Shown one piece after another: positions 31,200-40,383 of a DNA stretch of 44,591 nucleotides. A program made the translations under genes and the position numbers. Every line of letters begins with the position of its first letter. Positions within the stretch are counted from its first letter, which is position 1. Source of the DNA: an uncultured Bacteroidia bacterium (GTDB lineage Bacteria > Bacteroidota > Bacteroidia > Bacteroidales > CAJPTX01); NCBI GenBank assembly GCA_938038735.1, contig CALHSW010000022.1:1-44591 (forward strand). Reading direction: 5' to 3'. A model generated the notes under the pieces. That model saw only the letters and a program-made list of their open reading frames with translations. It was not told the DNA's origin and did not search any database.

Positions 31200-31686
31200 T
31201 CACGCGCCGCAACCCCTCTCTTCCCACTGCACTACCACGTGAATTTGACCGCAATTTACTATTTTTATCTGACTCAACAATCAACGAAACCGAAAAAACA
31301 CATAAAAAGACGGACTCAAATCAACCACTACAGACAACGTATTTTTTGTATACCGTTGTACTTCAAAACATTAAAGGTTAATTTCTGTGGAATTCGCCCC
31401 ATACACCCCAAAAAGAAAAGCGGAATAAAATTGTTCTGTTTCTCCTTCTTCTACAGCATTAGTAGCCTTTCACAGCCGTGCAGATACCGCATAGCATCGT
31501 TATTCGCAACGGCTCAAACCATGAAATGGTAGCCATATGGGGACCATACAAACTATTAACTTACATCTCTATTGAAACGCTGCGGGGCAGCTTACGCTAT
31601 GAAGACCCAACTCGGCAAACAAAGCCCCTCGCCTGCGCTAGGAGACTGCCTTGCTCCCGCCTACTCGGCCCCGCCTCCACATTCTT
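31200..31686. other. AT-rich intergenic region between the SpoIIE gene and tRNA-Ser
   Basis: About 490 bases. The open frames in it run through the tRNA or are short and have no recognisable content. No terminator with a clear T-run was found for the SpoIIE gene and no clean promoter for the tRNA. Confidence 0.5.
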
Positions 31687-32409
31687 TTACTCCTCGTCCT
31701 CGGCCTTGCCCCACGGCACAACCCGCATACCGAATATCACCACGTCATCGAGACGCGGATTTGAGTCGCCCATCCACGTAAGAAAATTCTCGTACAACGC
31801 CTCACGCTGCTCCTCCATCGGCAGATTGCTAATCTTAGCCAAGAAAGCCCGAAGGTTCTTCGACATGTATTTCATCTTCTTCGGCCCGCCGAATTGATCC
31901 TGGTACCCATCCGAATACGCGTAAACCATGTCGCCCTCCTCAAGCTGAAATTTTTCACTCCCGAAGGAGGACGCCGTGCGCGTGTATATCCCAACGGGCA
32001 TCTTGTCGGCTTTCAGCACCGTTGCCTCCCCATTGCGCACTATCACCAGCGGGTTGTGCGCCCCGGAGTACTGCAGCTCGTTGGTATCCTCATCGATAAT
32101 GAAGAGTACCAGGTCCATTCCATCCTTATTGGACTTCTCCGACGTTGACTGATGCAGGCTGGAGATGAGCAACTCGCGCACCCGGTTCAGGATTTCAGCC
32201 GTATCGAGGTCGTTCTGTTTATCACGCGTCACCTGGTGCAAAAGCGAAGATCCGAGCATGCTCATGAAGCCCCCTGGCACGCCGTGCCCGGTGCAGTCGG
32301 CAATGCAGCACACCTTTTTACGCCCTATGTGCGTCATCCAGTAGAAATCGCCACTCACTACGTCACGCGGTAAGTAGAGCATAAAATGCTCGGGGAACAG
32401 CCTATCCAT
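31687..32409 (-). CDS. SpoIIE-type PP2C phosphatase domain (3' part of a split sensor gene)
   Basis: 240 residues forming a SpoIIE/RsbU serine phosphatase. Metal-binding residues are visible: Asp21 in RDVVSGDFYWM, Asp38 in CCIADCTGHGVPGGFMSMLG, and the late Asp in MVYAYSDGYQDQFGG; LVLFIIDEDTNELQYSGAHNPLVIV is also typical. The start ATG overlaps the stop codon of the upstream propeller gene (TAATG). Reading the frame backwards past the ATG gives PEL-MDRLFPEHF, which continues the linker that normally joins the coiled coil to this domain. It is therefore most likely the C-terminal part of a single protein split by a one-base frame change, though coupled translation of a free phosphatase is possible. 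Confidence 0.85.
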   Translation of the reverse strand: MDRLFPEHFMLYLPRDVVSGDFYWMTHIGRKKVCCIADCTGHGVPGGFMSMLGSSLLHQVTRDKQNDLDTAEILNRVRELLISSLHQSTSEKSNKDGMDLVLFIIDEDTNELQYSGAHNPLVIVRNGEATVLKADKMPVGIYTRTASSFGSEKFQLEEGDMVYAYSDGYQDQFGGPKKMKYMSKNLRAFLAKISNLPMEEQREALYENFLTWMGDSNPRLDDVVIFGMRVVPWGKAEDEE

Positions 32410-32424
32410 TAGCTCTGGCGCGGC
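32409..32424 (-). other. Frame change separating the propeller sensor from its SpoIIE domain
   Basis: After the codons for Met-Leu-Pro the frame runs into TAA at 32411-32409. The SpoIIE frame is the -1 frame and reads Pro-Glu-Leu-Met-Asp-Arg just before the stop. A single lost base in the CCGCGCC stretch (32418-32424) would explain it. There is no classic slippery heptamer. Confidence 0.7.
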
Positions 32425-35081
32425 AGCATCGCCTGCTGTATGCGGCTCGCATACTCAATACTTGACTCTATCTCCCCCTTCTGCTTCTCTATCTGCTCCT
32501 TCTGCGCCACCACCTCCTTCGTGCGCTCCTCTACTATCTTCGAAAGCCTACGCTGCTCCGCGATCAAGCGGCGTGAATTCCACCACAAACCGAGGTACAG
32601 CAGCAAGCCGGTGATAATCACGTAGCTTGCATAGGCCCACCACGTCCGGTAGAATGGCGGCGCAATCGAGAACCGATATTCAGTTACCGGTGAAACCCTG
32701 CCGTAAGCATCCCTCGTGCGCACCCGTAGCACGTAGTTCCCCTCGGAGAGGTTCATGTACTGCGCTTCGCCGTTGCGTACCCACTTTGACCATTCCTTGT
32801 CATTATGTTCCAAAAAGAACTGAAACTCTGCACCATCGTTGCCCACAAAGGCATCCGTGCCAAACGAAAAGACCAATCCATTAAGACTATACGGGAGCTT
32901 TGGCTCCATCTCCTTCGGCTGCTCCTGCAGCACCACGATGCGCCCATCGGCCCCTTGGCGGTAGTACGTTCCCCCGAAAAGGATTGAATCGCCCCGAAGC
33001 GTACGCACCCGGCTTACATACGCTCTAGCGCGTGCGGGCACTTGGGTCCACTTACGCATATCGCAGCTGTACAGCTCATTGCCGTAGGCAAACCAAAGCA
33101 TGCTATCGCCTGTATACAGCCAATCGTCAATCCACCTATGCGGTAACCGGAGCAATGGGTTTCCCTTGGCGCTGTCCACCGCCGTCGGCGATGCAAGCGA
33201 TGGGTAGTACTCCATATATACCGTATCCTCACGATGGCTGTACCGCTGGCATATCGCACCCGCCTCAACGGGCATAAGATTGGAAAAGCCCAGGCCCTTA
33301 CGCAGGGGCAAAGCCGAACTGACTACGGTATCCTTCGCCTCATCGTATGTATACACGCCGTCCGACGTGCAGAGGTATGCCGTTCCGTCCACAACGCAGG
33401 CAAACGTTTGGTTAGGGTTCCCCAATCCTTGACGCTCCGCAATATGGCGCAAAATCATCTTGCCATCAGCATCCCGCCGAAGCATGTACACGCCCCCGGT
33501 GTACGCTGTAAGCCACATGCGACGTTTCGCATCTGTTGAAAATCCTCGGATTTCCGCACGTACATCGATCGGTATCGGCTCTTCCACCCAGCGTCCGTCC
33601 GGCATACGGCGAATGCCCATAACCCCTACGTTTGCACCAAGGTACACCACGGAGGAATCCCACGGCGACACCGCCAGCGAATACCCTCCACCGCGCACCC
33701 CTTCGCCCTCCAGAACCATCTTCAATCGCCCCGTTCTCTCGTCCCTTCTATATACTTCTAGGGGCCGCGCCCGATCACCCCGAACCTCATATATGGAGGT
33801 CTGACTCTGTGAAATCAAAAATCGTTCTCCGCTATAGGGGCACTGATACGTGATACTCTTCCATACCGCGCTGCTAATCCCTTCTACAGTATGCACAGTC
33901 GTGTACCCATCTCGCCCCGAAAGCCGCTGAAGCCCGCTCATCGTTCCAAAGTACATATCCCCCCGCGACTTGTACAGGCTGATGATTACATCGTTAACGC
34001 CATCATGAACCGTGTAATGGCGAAAGCTAGACTGCTGTTCCACCGACGAAATGCCCACATTGTGCGTTAGCCATAGCGAGCCATCGCGCGACTCCGTAAA
34101 ATCCGTCACGAACGCATTGCCCAACCCTCGGCTCACCCGCAGCGACTCCACCTCCTTGCCCTCTAGCGTTATCTCGTAGTAGCCAGCATCCTCCGAAAAT
34201 ATCAAGCCCAGCCCAATATTTCCGTTCCGCAGCATATGCATGTTGTAAATCAGCGCACCCTGATCGATCAGCTCCATAACGTGCGGCGCAAACTCTCCCG
34301 GGAAATCCACAATGCTACTCGTCTGCGTGTCGTAGAAGAACAGCCCACCGGGGCTATAGGCCAAAAGAAGTAGATTGTCATCCACCTTCACCGCGCCGTA
34401 CATGCTCAAGTTTCCCTTCGGGCGCTGCAAGAAAGCGGGGGAGGGATTTATTTTTACGCGTCGGAACTGGCCATTGCCATAGAAGAGCAACGAGTCGCGC
34501 CCCACGCCCATCACCAATTCGTCCCCCACCTGGCAAGCTAAAAAAGACTGCGCGCTCGGTATTTTTTGTACCACCGTCCGCCCCGTCACCTCATTGTAGA
34601 TGAAAAACTCACGCTTATCGCAGAAGAAAACGAACTGCCCGTAGGTGTACACCCTATGTATATCCTGAAAATTGGGAACGGAATCCTGAATCGTCTCCAC
34701 GAGCGACTCGTAGCGAAGCTCCCCATTCCGCAACGGCACTAAGCGGCCAAAGTCCCCCACGCTCCCAATGTACACTACCCCGCGCTCGCTAGCTACCATG
34801 CTCCGCACGAACTGGCTCGTTTTCAACGGAATGGTACGAAAGCGCACCCCATCGTACAGCAACACTCCGCGATCGGTAGTGCCAAACAGCATCGTCCCAT
34901 TAACATCCTGCACGGCTGCCCAGTTCTGGTCGCTCGCATCGTACTCCTCGGGCGTATAGTAGCGCATTAGCGGCGCGCCACGGTACGCCACCGCCCTATG
35001 CTCCTGCGCCGCGCTAGCGAAGGGCAGCATGCAGAGCAACAGAAATCTAAACAAACGGTAGCGTTTCCTCAGCCAATACAT
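32409..35081 (-). CDS. Two-component-type propeller sensor, membrane anchored (5' part of a split sensor gene)
   Basis: 890 residues. A signal peptide (FRFLLLCMLPFASAAQ) is followed by periplasmic propeller blades (Reg_prop type: MLFGTTDRGVLLYDGVRF, GSLWLTHNVGISS, MYFGTMSGLQRL, RMWLTAYTGGVYML) and a Y_Y_Y domain (NEWSKW-like DKEWSKWVRNGEAQYMNLSEGN is positions 741-765 approximately). A membrane helix lies at about 814-834 and a cytoplasmic coiled coil at 838-880. The protein ends IEYASRIQQAMLPRQS, exactly where related proteins enter the SpoIIE domain. It would sense an extracellular or periplasmic signal. With the next ORF it makes a protein of about 1,130 residues, the common full-length architecture. 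Confidence 0.88.
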   Translation of the reverse strand: MYWLRKRYRLFRFLLLCMLPFASAAQEHRAVAYRGAPLMRYYTPEEYDASDQNWAAVQDVNGTMLFGTTDRGVLLYDGVRFRTIPLKTSQFVRSMVASERGVVYIGSVGDFGRLVPLRNGELRYESLVETIQDSVPNFQDIHRVYTYGQFVFFCDKREFFIYNEVTGRTVVQKIPSAQSFLACQVGDELVMGVGRDSLLFYGNGQFRRVKINPSPAFLQRPKGNLSMYGAVKVDDNLLLLAYSPGGLFFYDTQTSSIVDFPGEFAPHVMELIDQGALIYNMHMLRNGNIGLGLIFSEDAGYYEITLEGKEVESLRVSRGLGNAFVTDFTESRDGSLWLTHNVGISSVEQQSSFRHYTVHDGVNDVIISLYKSRGDMYFGTMSGLQRLSGRDGYTTVHTVEGISSAVWKSITYQCPYSGERFLISQSQTSIYEVRGDRARPLEVYRRDERTGRLKMVLEGEGVRGGGYSLAVSPWDSSVVYLGANVGVMGIRRMPDGRWVEEPIPIDVRAEIRGFSTDAKRRMWLTAYTGGVYMLRRDADGKMILRHIAERQGLGNPNQTFACVVDGTAYLCTSDGVYTYDEAKDTVVSSALPLRKGLGFSNLMPVEAGAICQRYSHREDTVYMEYYPSLASPTAVDSAKGNPLLRLPHRWIDDWLYTGDSMLWFAYGNELYSCDMRKWTQVPARARAYVSRVRTLRGDSILFGGTYYRQGADGRIVVLQEQPKEMEPKLPYSLNGLVFSFGTDAFVGNDGAEFQFFLEHNDKEWSKWVRNGEAQYMNLSEGNYVLRVRTRDAYGRVSPVTEYRFSIAPPFYRTWWAYASYVIITGLLLYLGLWWNSRRLIAEQRRLSKIVEERTKEVVAQKEQIEKQKGEIESSIEYASRIQQAMLPRQS

Positions 35082-35085
35082 GCGG

Positions 35086-35093
35086 CAAAATTA
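35086..35093 (-). promoter_or_regulatory. Bacteroidota -7 element for the propeller sensor gene
   Basis: TAATTTTG on the minus strand fits TAnnTTTG. It ends only five bases before the annotated ATG at 35081, implying an almost leaderless message, or a different true promoter or start. No -33 element at the normal distance. Confidence 0.45.
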
Positions 35094-35593
35094 CTATTCT
35101 TTTTTCAATTGTTCCTGCGGTCACATCTAAGAGCGCTACGTTCAATCCGTCAACGCGCTAATCCCCTGCGTTTTTCCGCGCTGCTCCCCTCTATGGGCGT
35201 ACCCCAATGGCTATCAAATTACACCGCCGTGAGGAATCTACCTGCGAATACCCCTTCTACTCGCTCGCTGCGACTTCATCGCCGCTTTGCTAAAGCCATA
35301 CCTACCAAATCAATACGATTAGTCACCGCACGATGCCTTAGCACCACGTTCGCATATGACCCCCAAAAGAGGGATTGTAGCACCCGTTCGACAATGGCCA
35401 TCCTCCTCGCAGTGCTTCCCCATTTGAAGAGTCTACGTAACACTGCCGATCCTTGAGCTGCTCCCCATAGCACTTGATTGTCAAATAGATAGGAATAAAA
35501 GAAACGCAACTGGCAGCGTATTTCTACCGCGGGATATTGAAAATGATGCCGCTTTCGCAATTCGTTTATTAATAAGACCTTACAGGGACTTTC

Positions 35594-35641
35594 TTCGCAT
35601 CAAATTCGGATTTCTCCGGAGAAATCCGAATTGGATGCGAA
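35594..35641. repeat. 48-bp dispersed palindrome, copy 2
   Basis: Two 24-bp arms (35594-35617 and 35618-35641) are reverse complements with one mismatch (G at 35633 where T would pair) and no spacer. 46 of 48 positions equal copy 1 at 1996-2043. It lies 225 bases before the speA start and upstream of its weak promoter element. Confidence 0.9.
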
Positions 35642-35865
35642 GGGGGTACACCCCAAAGGGTATCCATTTGCCAACGGAGCGGCACGAATATGCTACAGAA
35701 AACAATCTGAAATACAGCGTCCTATACTCTCTCCTACCATTAGAAAACAGACAGGCCCCGCGCAGCAGGCTGGGCAGTAAGCTTCCACCCCCTCCCTCCT
35801 CCCTTTTTTTAGTAACTTCGCGGGCAAATTTGGATGGTTGAAAATCACATAAACACAGGCGAACA

Positions 35866-37770
35866 ATGGCGGCAAAGCGCAAATGGCAGATTGAAGACTC
35901 CACGGAGCTATACAATGTGGATGGCTGGGGGCTCGACTTTTTTTCCATCAACAGTGAGGGCAAGATGGTGGTGACCCCCAAGCCCGGCATGGCGTCAGTG
36001 GTGGTACGCGATGTAATCGATGAGCTGTCGCTGCGCGATGTCAGCGCGCCCATCCTTCTGCGCTTTCCCGACATTATCGATGCGCGCATTGAGGCGATGT
36101 CCAACTGCTTCGCCACCGCGGCGGAGGAGTACGGATACCACGGGCAGAGCTTCGTGGTTTTTCCTATAAAGGTGAACCAGATGCGCCCCGTGGTGGAGGA
36201 GATCGTTTCGCACGGTCAAAAGTTTAATATTGGGCTTGAAGCGGGTAGCAAGCCGGAGCTGCACGCGGTTATAGCTCAGCAAACCGATCAGGACTCTCTA
36301 ATTGTATGCAACGGGTACAAGGATGAGGACTACATCGAGCTGGCCCTGCTCGCCCAGAAGATGGGTCGACGGGTCTACCTGGTGGTAGAAAAGCCAAATG
36401 AGCTACGACTCATTGCCAAAATTGCAGCGCACCTGAACATGCGCCCCAACATTGGGCTGCGCATAAAGCTAGCCACCTCTGGCAGCGGGAAATGGGAAGA
36501 TTCGGGGGGAGAAGCCAGTAAGTTCGGACTGACGTGCAGCGAGCTACTTGACGCACTCGCCTTCCTGCGCGAAAATGGGTTAGCCGACTGCCTCAAGCTG
36601 CTGCACTTCCACATCGGCAGTCAGGTGACCAAGATACGCCGCATAAAGCTAGCGATACAGGAGGTGTCGCAATTCTACGTGCAGATACGGCAGCAGGGGT
36701 TCAACATTGACTTTGTGGATATCGGCGGAGGGCTGGGCGTCGATTACGATGGCACGCGGTCTGCCAATTCCGCGAGTAGCATGAACTACAGCATCCAGGA
36801 ATACGTTAATGACGTAATCAGCTCCGTGGTAGATGCGAGTGATAAAGCGGGGCTCCCCCATCCCAACGTCATCACCGAGTCGGGGCGCGCCGTGGCGGCG
36901 CACCATGCCGTGCTAGTGTTTGAGGTGATGGAGTCTGCCTCCCTGCCGCAATGGACCGAGAGCGAAGAGCTACCGGAGAACGCCAATGACCTTGTGCGTG
37001 AACTCTACGACATCTACCGAGATATAAACATTTCTGGACTCCTAGAAAGCTGGCACGATGCGCAGCAAATCCGTGAAGAGGTACTGAGCGGCTTTCCCCA
37101 TGGCCACGTGGACATGGGTACCCGCGCCATGGTGGAGCGGCTCTTTTGGAGCATCGCTTACAAGGTAATGGGTCTCGCGAATACGCTCAAGCATATTCCC
37201 GAGGAGCTGCGGGTTCTTGATAAAATGCTTATAGATAAGTATTTCTGCAACTTCTCACTCTTCCAGTCGCTCCCCGACTCGTGGGCCATTGACCAAATCT
37301 TCCCGATTATACCCATCCAGCGGCTCGACGAGAAGCCTACCCGCACGGCCACGCTGCAGGACATCACCTGCGATTCGGATGGGAAAATTGAAAACTTCAT
37401 CTCCACCACGAATCGCGCCTACTCGCTCCCCGTGCATGAGCTGAAGAAGAATGAGCACTACTACATCGGCGTATTCCTCGTGGGGGCGTACCAGGAGATA
37501 CTTGGCGACCTACACAACCTATTTGGAGACACCAATGCAGTGCACATCACGGTCAACGCCAAGGGGTATCACATTGACCAGGTGATTGACGGGGAAACGG
37601 TAGCCGAGGTGTTAGAATACGTGCAGTACAATAGCAAAAAGCTGGTGCGCACGGTAGAGTCGTGGGTGGGGGCCTCCGTAAAGCAGGGTCTGATTTCACT
37701 TTCCGAGGGGAAAGAGTTCCTATCGAACTACCGGTCTGGGCTGTACGGATACACGTACCTAGAACGGTAG
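35866..37770 (+). CDS. speA: Biosynthetic arginine decarboxylase
   Basis: A 634-residue PLP enzyme that converts arginine to agmatine, the entry to putrescine and spermidine synthesis. The PLP lysine is Lys102 in VVFPIKVNQMRPVVEEI. Other family motifs are LLHFHIGSQ, DIGGGLGVDYDGT (phosphate-binding), TESGRAVAAHHAVLVFEV and DITCDSDGKIENF, which holds the active-site Cys and Asp. Length equals other SpeA proteins. Upstream there is only a weak promoter element and the 48-bp palindrome. The next gene starts 33 bases after the stop. Confidence 0.97.
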   Translation: MAAKRKWQIEDSTELYNVDGWGLDFFSINSEGKMVVTPKPGMASVVVRDVIDELSLRDVSAPILLRFPDIIDARIEAMSNCFATAAEEYGYHGQSFVVFPIKVNQMRPVVEEIVSHGQKFNIGLEAGSKPELHAVIAQQTDQDSLIVCNGYKDEDYIELALLAQKMGRRVYLVVEKPNELRLIAKIAAHLNMRPNIGLRIKLATSGSGKWEDSGGEASKFGLTCSELLDALAFLRENGLADCLKLLHFHIGSQVTKIRRIKLAIQEVSQFYVQIRQQGFNIDFVDIGGGLGVDYDGTRSANSASSMNYSIQEYVNDVISSVVDASDKAGLPHPNVITESGRAVAAHHAVLVFEVMESASLPQWTESEELPENANDLVRELYDIYRDINISGLLESWHDAQQIREEVLSGFPHGHVDMGTRAMVERLFWSIAYKVMGLANTLKHIPEELRVLDKMLIDKYFCNFSLFQSLPDSWAIDQIFPIIPIQRLDEKPTRTATLQDITCDSDGKIENFISTTNRAYSLPVHELKKNEHYYIGVFLVGAYQEILGDLHNLFGDTNAVHITVNAKGYHIDQVIDGETVAEVLEYVQYNSKKLVRTVESWVGASVKQGLISLSEGKEFLSNYRSGLYGYTYLER

Positions 37771-37803
37771 AGGGTTTGATTGCTTGGTAAACGAACCGAA
37801 CAT

Positions 37804-38490
37804 ATGCCGGGGTCGGATACGAACAGCGTGCATTGGTACAACTTCCATCGGCACATGCCGGCGGACGGAGGGACTTCGGACGACGCCGTGCTAAGCTTTT
37901 CGCTCTGTGATCCTACAGAGATACCAACCAACGTTTACTTCACAATCGCCCTTCACCCATGGGACTCCGCACGCCCCGATGCGGAACAGCTAATTGAAGA
38001 AAAACTACCAACGCTATTGACCCACCCCCGCTGCCTAGCATTGGGTGAGTGCGGGCTTGATAGGCTTCGGGGCGCCACCCTTCCGGTACAGGTGGAGCTA
38101 CTAGCGCAACAGCTGTCAATGGCGAAGGCTGCCCAAAAACCGTTGGTAGTGCACTGCGTACGGGCCTGGAGCGAGCTGCTGACGCAGGTGCAGCGCTGCG
38201 GGTTCGCGGAGAAAAAGGCAGTACACGGATTTAATGGTAGCCTCGCCCTGCTCAAGCAGCTGCTCGCCCACGATTGGTACATTTCCGTTGGACTTGACTC
38301 CCACGGAGCGCTCCCGAGAGCGGCATGCGGAATTCCGCTGGACAGAATTCTTTTGGAAACGGATGCCTCCGACACCCCGATTAAAGCCGTTTATAAGGCA
38401 CTCGCAAAGCTACATGGCCTCCCGCTTGAAACCACGCAAAAGGTAGTGCAACGGAACGTAAAAGCCTTTTTCGGCTGCAACGAGGGGTAG
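37804..38490 (+). CDS. TatD-family metal-dependent hydrolase
   Basis: About 228 residues, somewhat shorter than usual TatD (about 260). The first metal-binding pair is the HxH in NFHRHMPADG near residue 15. The other ligands appear in GECGLDRLRG (Glu), KPLVVHCVRAWSE (His), VHGFNGS and LLETDASDTP (Asp). TatD relatives are 3'-5' exonucleases or related DNA and RNA hydrolases; the specific substrate is unknown. The frame is open to a TTG at 37780, but the ATG at 37804 (MPGSDTNSVHW) is preferred. The QAxLF-type helix between the Glu and His motifs (VQVELLAQQLSMAKAAQ) is typical. Probably co-transcribed with speA or tcdA, though no function links them. Confidence 0.88.
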   Translation: MPGSDTNSVHWYNFHRHMPADGGTSDDAVLSFSLCDPTEIPTNVYFTIALHPWDSARPDAEQLIEEKLPTLLTHPRCLALGECGLDRLRGATLPVQVELLAQQLSMAKAAQKPLVVHCVRAWSELLTQVQRCGFAEKKAVHGFNGSLALLKQLLAHDWYISVGLDSHGALPRAACGIPLDRILLETDASDTPIKAVYKALAKLHGLPLETTQKVVQRNVKAFFGCNEG

Positions 38491-38562
38491 TAACATCCTG
38501 TACGCAGCTCAGCACTAACCTTCCTAACGTCCCAATAAACAGATAACAAACAGAAGAAACCT

Positions 38563-39291
38563 ATGGAGTGGAACGCCCGCACAGAGCTACTAATTGGCCA
38601 TGAGGGGGCGGAGCGGCTCGCCGCCGCCCACGTACTCGTGGTTGGGGTTGGCGGCGTAGGGGGCTACGCCGTAGAGATGCTGGCGCGTGCCGGCGTGGGG
38701 CAACTCACCATTGCTGACGGCGATACGTTTGAGGAGAGCAATCTCAATCGGCAGCTCTACTCGCTGCGCTCCACGCTTGGGCAGCCCAAAGTGGAGGTTG
38801 TTAAGGCCAGGCTGCTTGATATAAACCCTTTTCTCAAAATCAGTACTATCCATTCGCTACTGCACGACGAGGAGCTAGAAACGTTAGTAGCCCAACGTTT
38901 TGACCTGATTATCGATGCGATCGATACGCTATCGCCGAAGGTGTACCTCATACGTGGTGCCCTTGCCAAGGGAACCCCCATTGTGTCATCAATGGGCTGC
39001 GGCGCACGGCTTAGCGCGAGCGGGCCACGGGTGTCATCAATATGGAAAACTACAGGCGATCCACTCGCCTCAGCGGTACGCAAACGGCTGAGACGCATGG
39101 GGGTAGATGGCGATTTCCTCGCGGTGTGGACACCCGAGCCCCCCATAGCATCGGCACGCGTGGAAACCACTGGAGAATCGTACAAACGTAGCCGGGTAGG
39201 CGTAATTTCGTACATGCCAGCCCTATTCGGAACGCATGCAGCCGCCGCAGGGCTGGAGATCCTCCTACACAACGCCCCCCAATGCCAGTAG
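38563..39291 (+). CDS. tcdA: tRNA threonylcarbamoyladenosine dehydratase (ThiF/HesA/E1-like)
   Basis: A 242-residue ATP-dependent enzyme that cyclises t6A37 in tRNA. The nucleotide-binding motif GVGGVGG is at about 28-34, followed by IADGDTFEESNLNRQLYSLRSTLGQPKVEV with the typical Asn-Arg-Gln, and DLIIDAIDTLSPKVYLI. The C-terminal part FGTHAAAAGLEILLH is as in TcdA. A ThiF or MoeB role is less likely because no zinc CxxC pairs are visible and no thiS, thiG, moaD or moaE lies nearby. It starts 72 bases after the TatD gene. Confidence 0.92.
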   Translation: MEWNARTELLIGHEGAERLAAAHVLVVGVGGVGGYAVEMLARAGVGQLTIADGDTFEESNLNRQLYSLRSTLGQPKVEVVKARLLDINPFLKISTIHSLLHDEELETLVAQRFDLIIDAIDTLSPKVYLIRGALAKGTPIVSSMGCGARLSASGPRVSSIWKTTGDPLASAVRKRLRRMGVDGDFLAVWTPEPPIASARVETTGESYKRSRVGVISYMPALFGTHAAAAGLEILLHNAPQCQ

Positions 39292-39338
39292 GGGGGCATA
39301 GAGGAAGGGGCTGAGACCAAGGGCAATGCTATCCAACG

Positions 39339-39366
39339 TTGTATTCATGAAAAAGTGTTACCTTTG
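39339..39366 (+). promoter_or_regulatory. Promoter of greA
   Basis: TACCTTTG at 39359-39366 with a TTG at 39339-39341 (17-base spacing) fits the phylum consensus with a slightly short spacer. The greA ATG is 88 bases downstream. Confidence 0.62.
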
Positions 39367-39453
39367 TAGCCAATTCAGGGGCGTAAAAAGGGGGGTAAAC
39401 GGCTGAAAGCGAGAGCGTTTTGCTATATAAACGCTCATAAAGAGAGAGTAAGT

Positions 39454-39930
39454 ATGGCGGGAACACAATATCTAACCAAAGAGGGACTCGCGCAGCTATG
39501 CGCTAAGCTTGACCAGCTACGGAATGTGGAGCGACCGGCAATAGTGCAGGCTATAGCAGAAGCTCGCGACAAGGGCGACCTATCAGAAAACGCTGAATAC
39601 CACGCAGCGAAAGAAGCGCAGGTGCATCTCGAGGAGAAAATCGCAGAGCTGGAGGCCACGGTGGCCAGCGTGCGTATCATCGATCCAAGCACCATCGACA
39701 CGTCTACGGTAAAGATACACTGCACGGTGCAGATCATGAACCACACCACAAAAAAGGAGGAAGTGTACACCATCGTTTCGTCAAGTGAGGCCGACTTCCG
39801 TCAAAAAAAGATTTCCACGGAAACCCCTATAGCAAAGTCTCTTCTAGGCAAAAAGGTAGGGGATAAGGTTACGGTACGCGTGCCGAAGGGAGACCTCGTG
39901 ATGGAAATCCTATCAATAACCGTTGGATAA
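39454..39930 (+). CDS. greA: Transcription elongation factor GreA
   Basis: A 158-residue factor that enters the secondary channel of RNA polymerase and stimulates cleavage of backtracked RNA. The N-terminal coiled coil contains the signature ARDKGDLSENAEYHAAKEAQ with the acidic tip residues. The C-terminal FKBP-like domain ends SLLGKKVGDKVTVRVPKGDLVMEILSI. Full length. It has its own promoter and is followed after 12 bases by the HIT gene. Confidence 0.97.
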   Translation: MAGTQYLTKEGLAQLCAKLDQLRNVERPAIVQAIAEARDKGDLSENAEYHAAKEAQVHLEEKIAELEATVASVRIIDPSTIDTSTVKIHCTVQIMNHTTKKEEVYTIVSSSEADFRQKKISTETPIAKSLLGKKVGDKVTVRVPKGDLVMEILSITVG

Positions 39931-39942
39931 ATAGCAAGCAAG

Positions 39943-40338
39943 ATGGCAACAATCTTTACGAAGATTATCTGTGGTGAAATCCCATGCTACTGGATCGCGG
40001 AGGACGAGCACTTTATTGCCTTTTTAGACATCAACCCGGTGCGCAAGGGGCATACCTTGGTGGTGCCAAAGGAGGAGGAGGACTACCTCTTCAACCTACC
40101 GCAAGATACGCTACAGCACATGCTTCCCTTCGCGCAGCGCGTGGCTAAAGCGATTGAGGCTGTGGTACCCTGCGAGCGCGTCGCGGTAGCGGTGCTAGGA
40201 CTAGAGGTGCCGCACGCGCACATGCATTTGGTTCCTATCAACAAGGAGGGCGATTTGGATTTTCACGGTAAACACGTTAAGCTGTCAGACGATGAATTTG
40301 CCGCATTGGCCAAGAAGATTGCGGCTGCTGTGAAATAA
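39943..40338 (+). CDS. HIT family nucleotide-binding protein (HinT-like)
   Basis: A 131-residue histidine-triad hydrolase of nucleoside phosphoramidates or related adenylates. The triad is His91, His93 and His95 in VPHAHMHLVPIN. The start MATIFTKIICGEIPCYWIAEDEHFIAFLDI and GHTLVVPKEEEDYLFNL are classic for the family. Directly downstream of greA (12 bases), an arrangement I recall in other Bacteroidota. Confidence 0.95.
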   Translation: MATIFTKIICGEIPCYWIAEDEHFIAFLDINPVRKGHTLVVPKEEEDYLFNLPQDTLQHMLPFAQRVAKAIEAVVPCERVAVAVLGLEVPHAHMHLVPINKEGDLDFHGKHVKLSDDEFAALAKKIAAAVK

Positions 40339-40383
40339 ACGGGCTAAGAGAGGCATCGTGCTGGGAGACAAAACACTACGTTC

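Larger units (their letters stand above)
35082..35865. other. Long divergent intergenic region upstream of speA (0.78 kb)
   Basis: It contains a -7 element for the propeller gene (35086-35093), the second copy of the 48-bp palindrome (35594-35641), a neighbouring small hairpin GGGGTACACCCC (about 35643-35654) and a weak TAACTTCG element before speA at 35813-35820. The open frame at 35276-35560 (minus) has no recognisable domain. Confidence 0.55.

Noticed and set aside
31146..31532. 128-residue plus-strand ORF
   Set aside because: Begins inside tRNA-Ser on the opposite strand and runs through AT-rich spacer.
32409..32424. Programmed -1 ribosomal frameshift at the split sensor gene
   Set aside because: No slippery heptamer or obvious downstream stem next to the shift; mutation, sequencing error or stop-start coupling are simpler.
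35276..35560. 94-residue minus-strand ORF upstream of speA
   Set aside because: Basic, no domain, no promoter; composition like random translation of intergenic DNA.
37780..37803. TTG start extending the TatD-like protein by eight residues
   Set aside because: The extension adds nothing seen in the family, and an ATG lies at 37804 close to the HxH motif.
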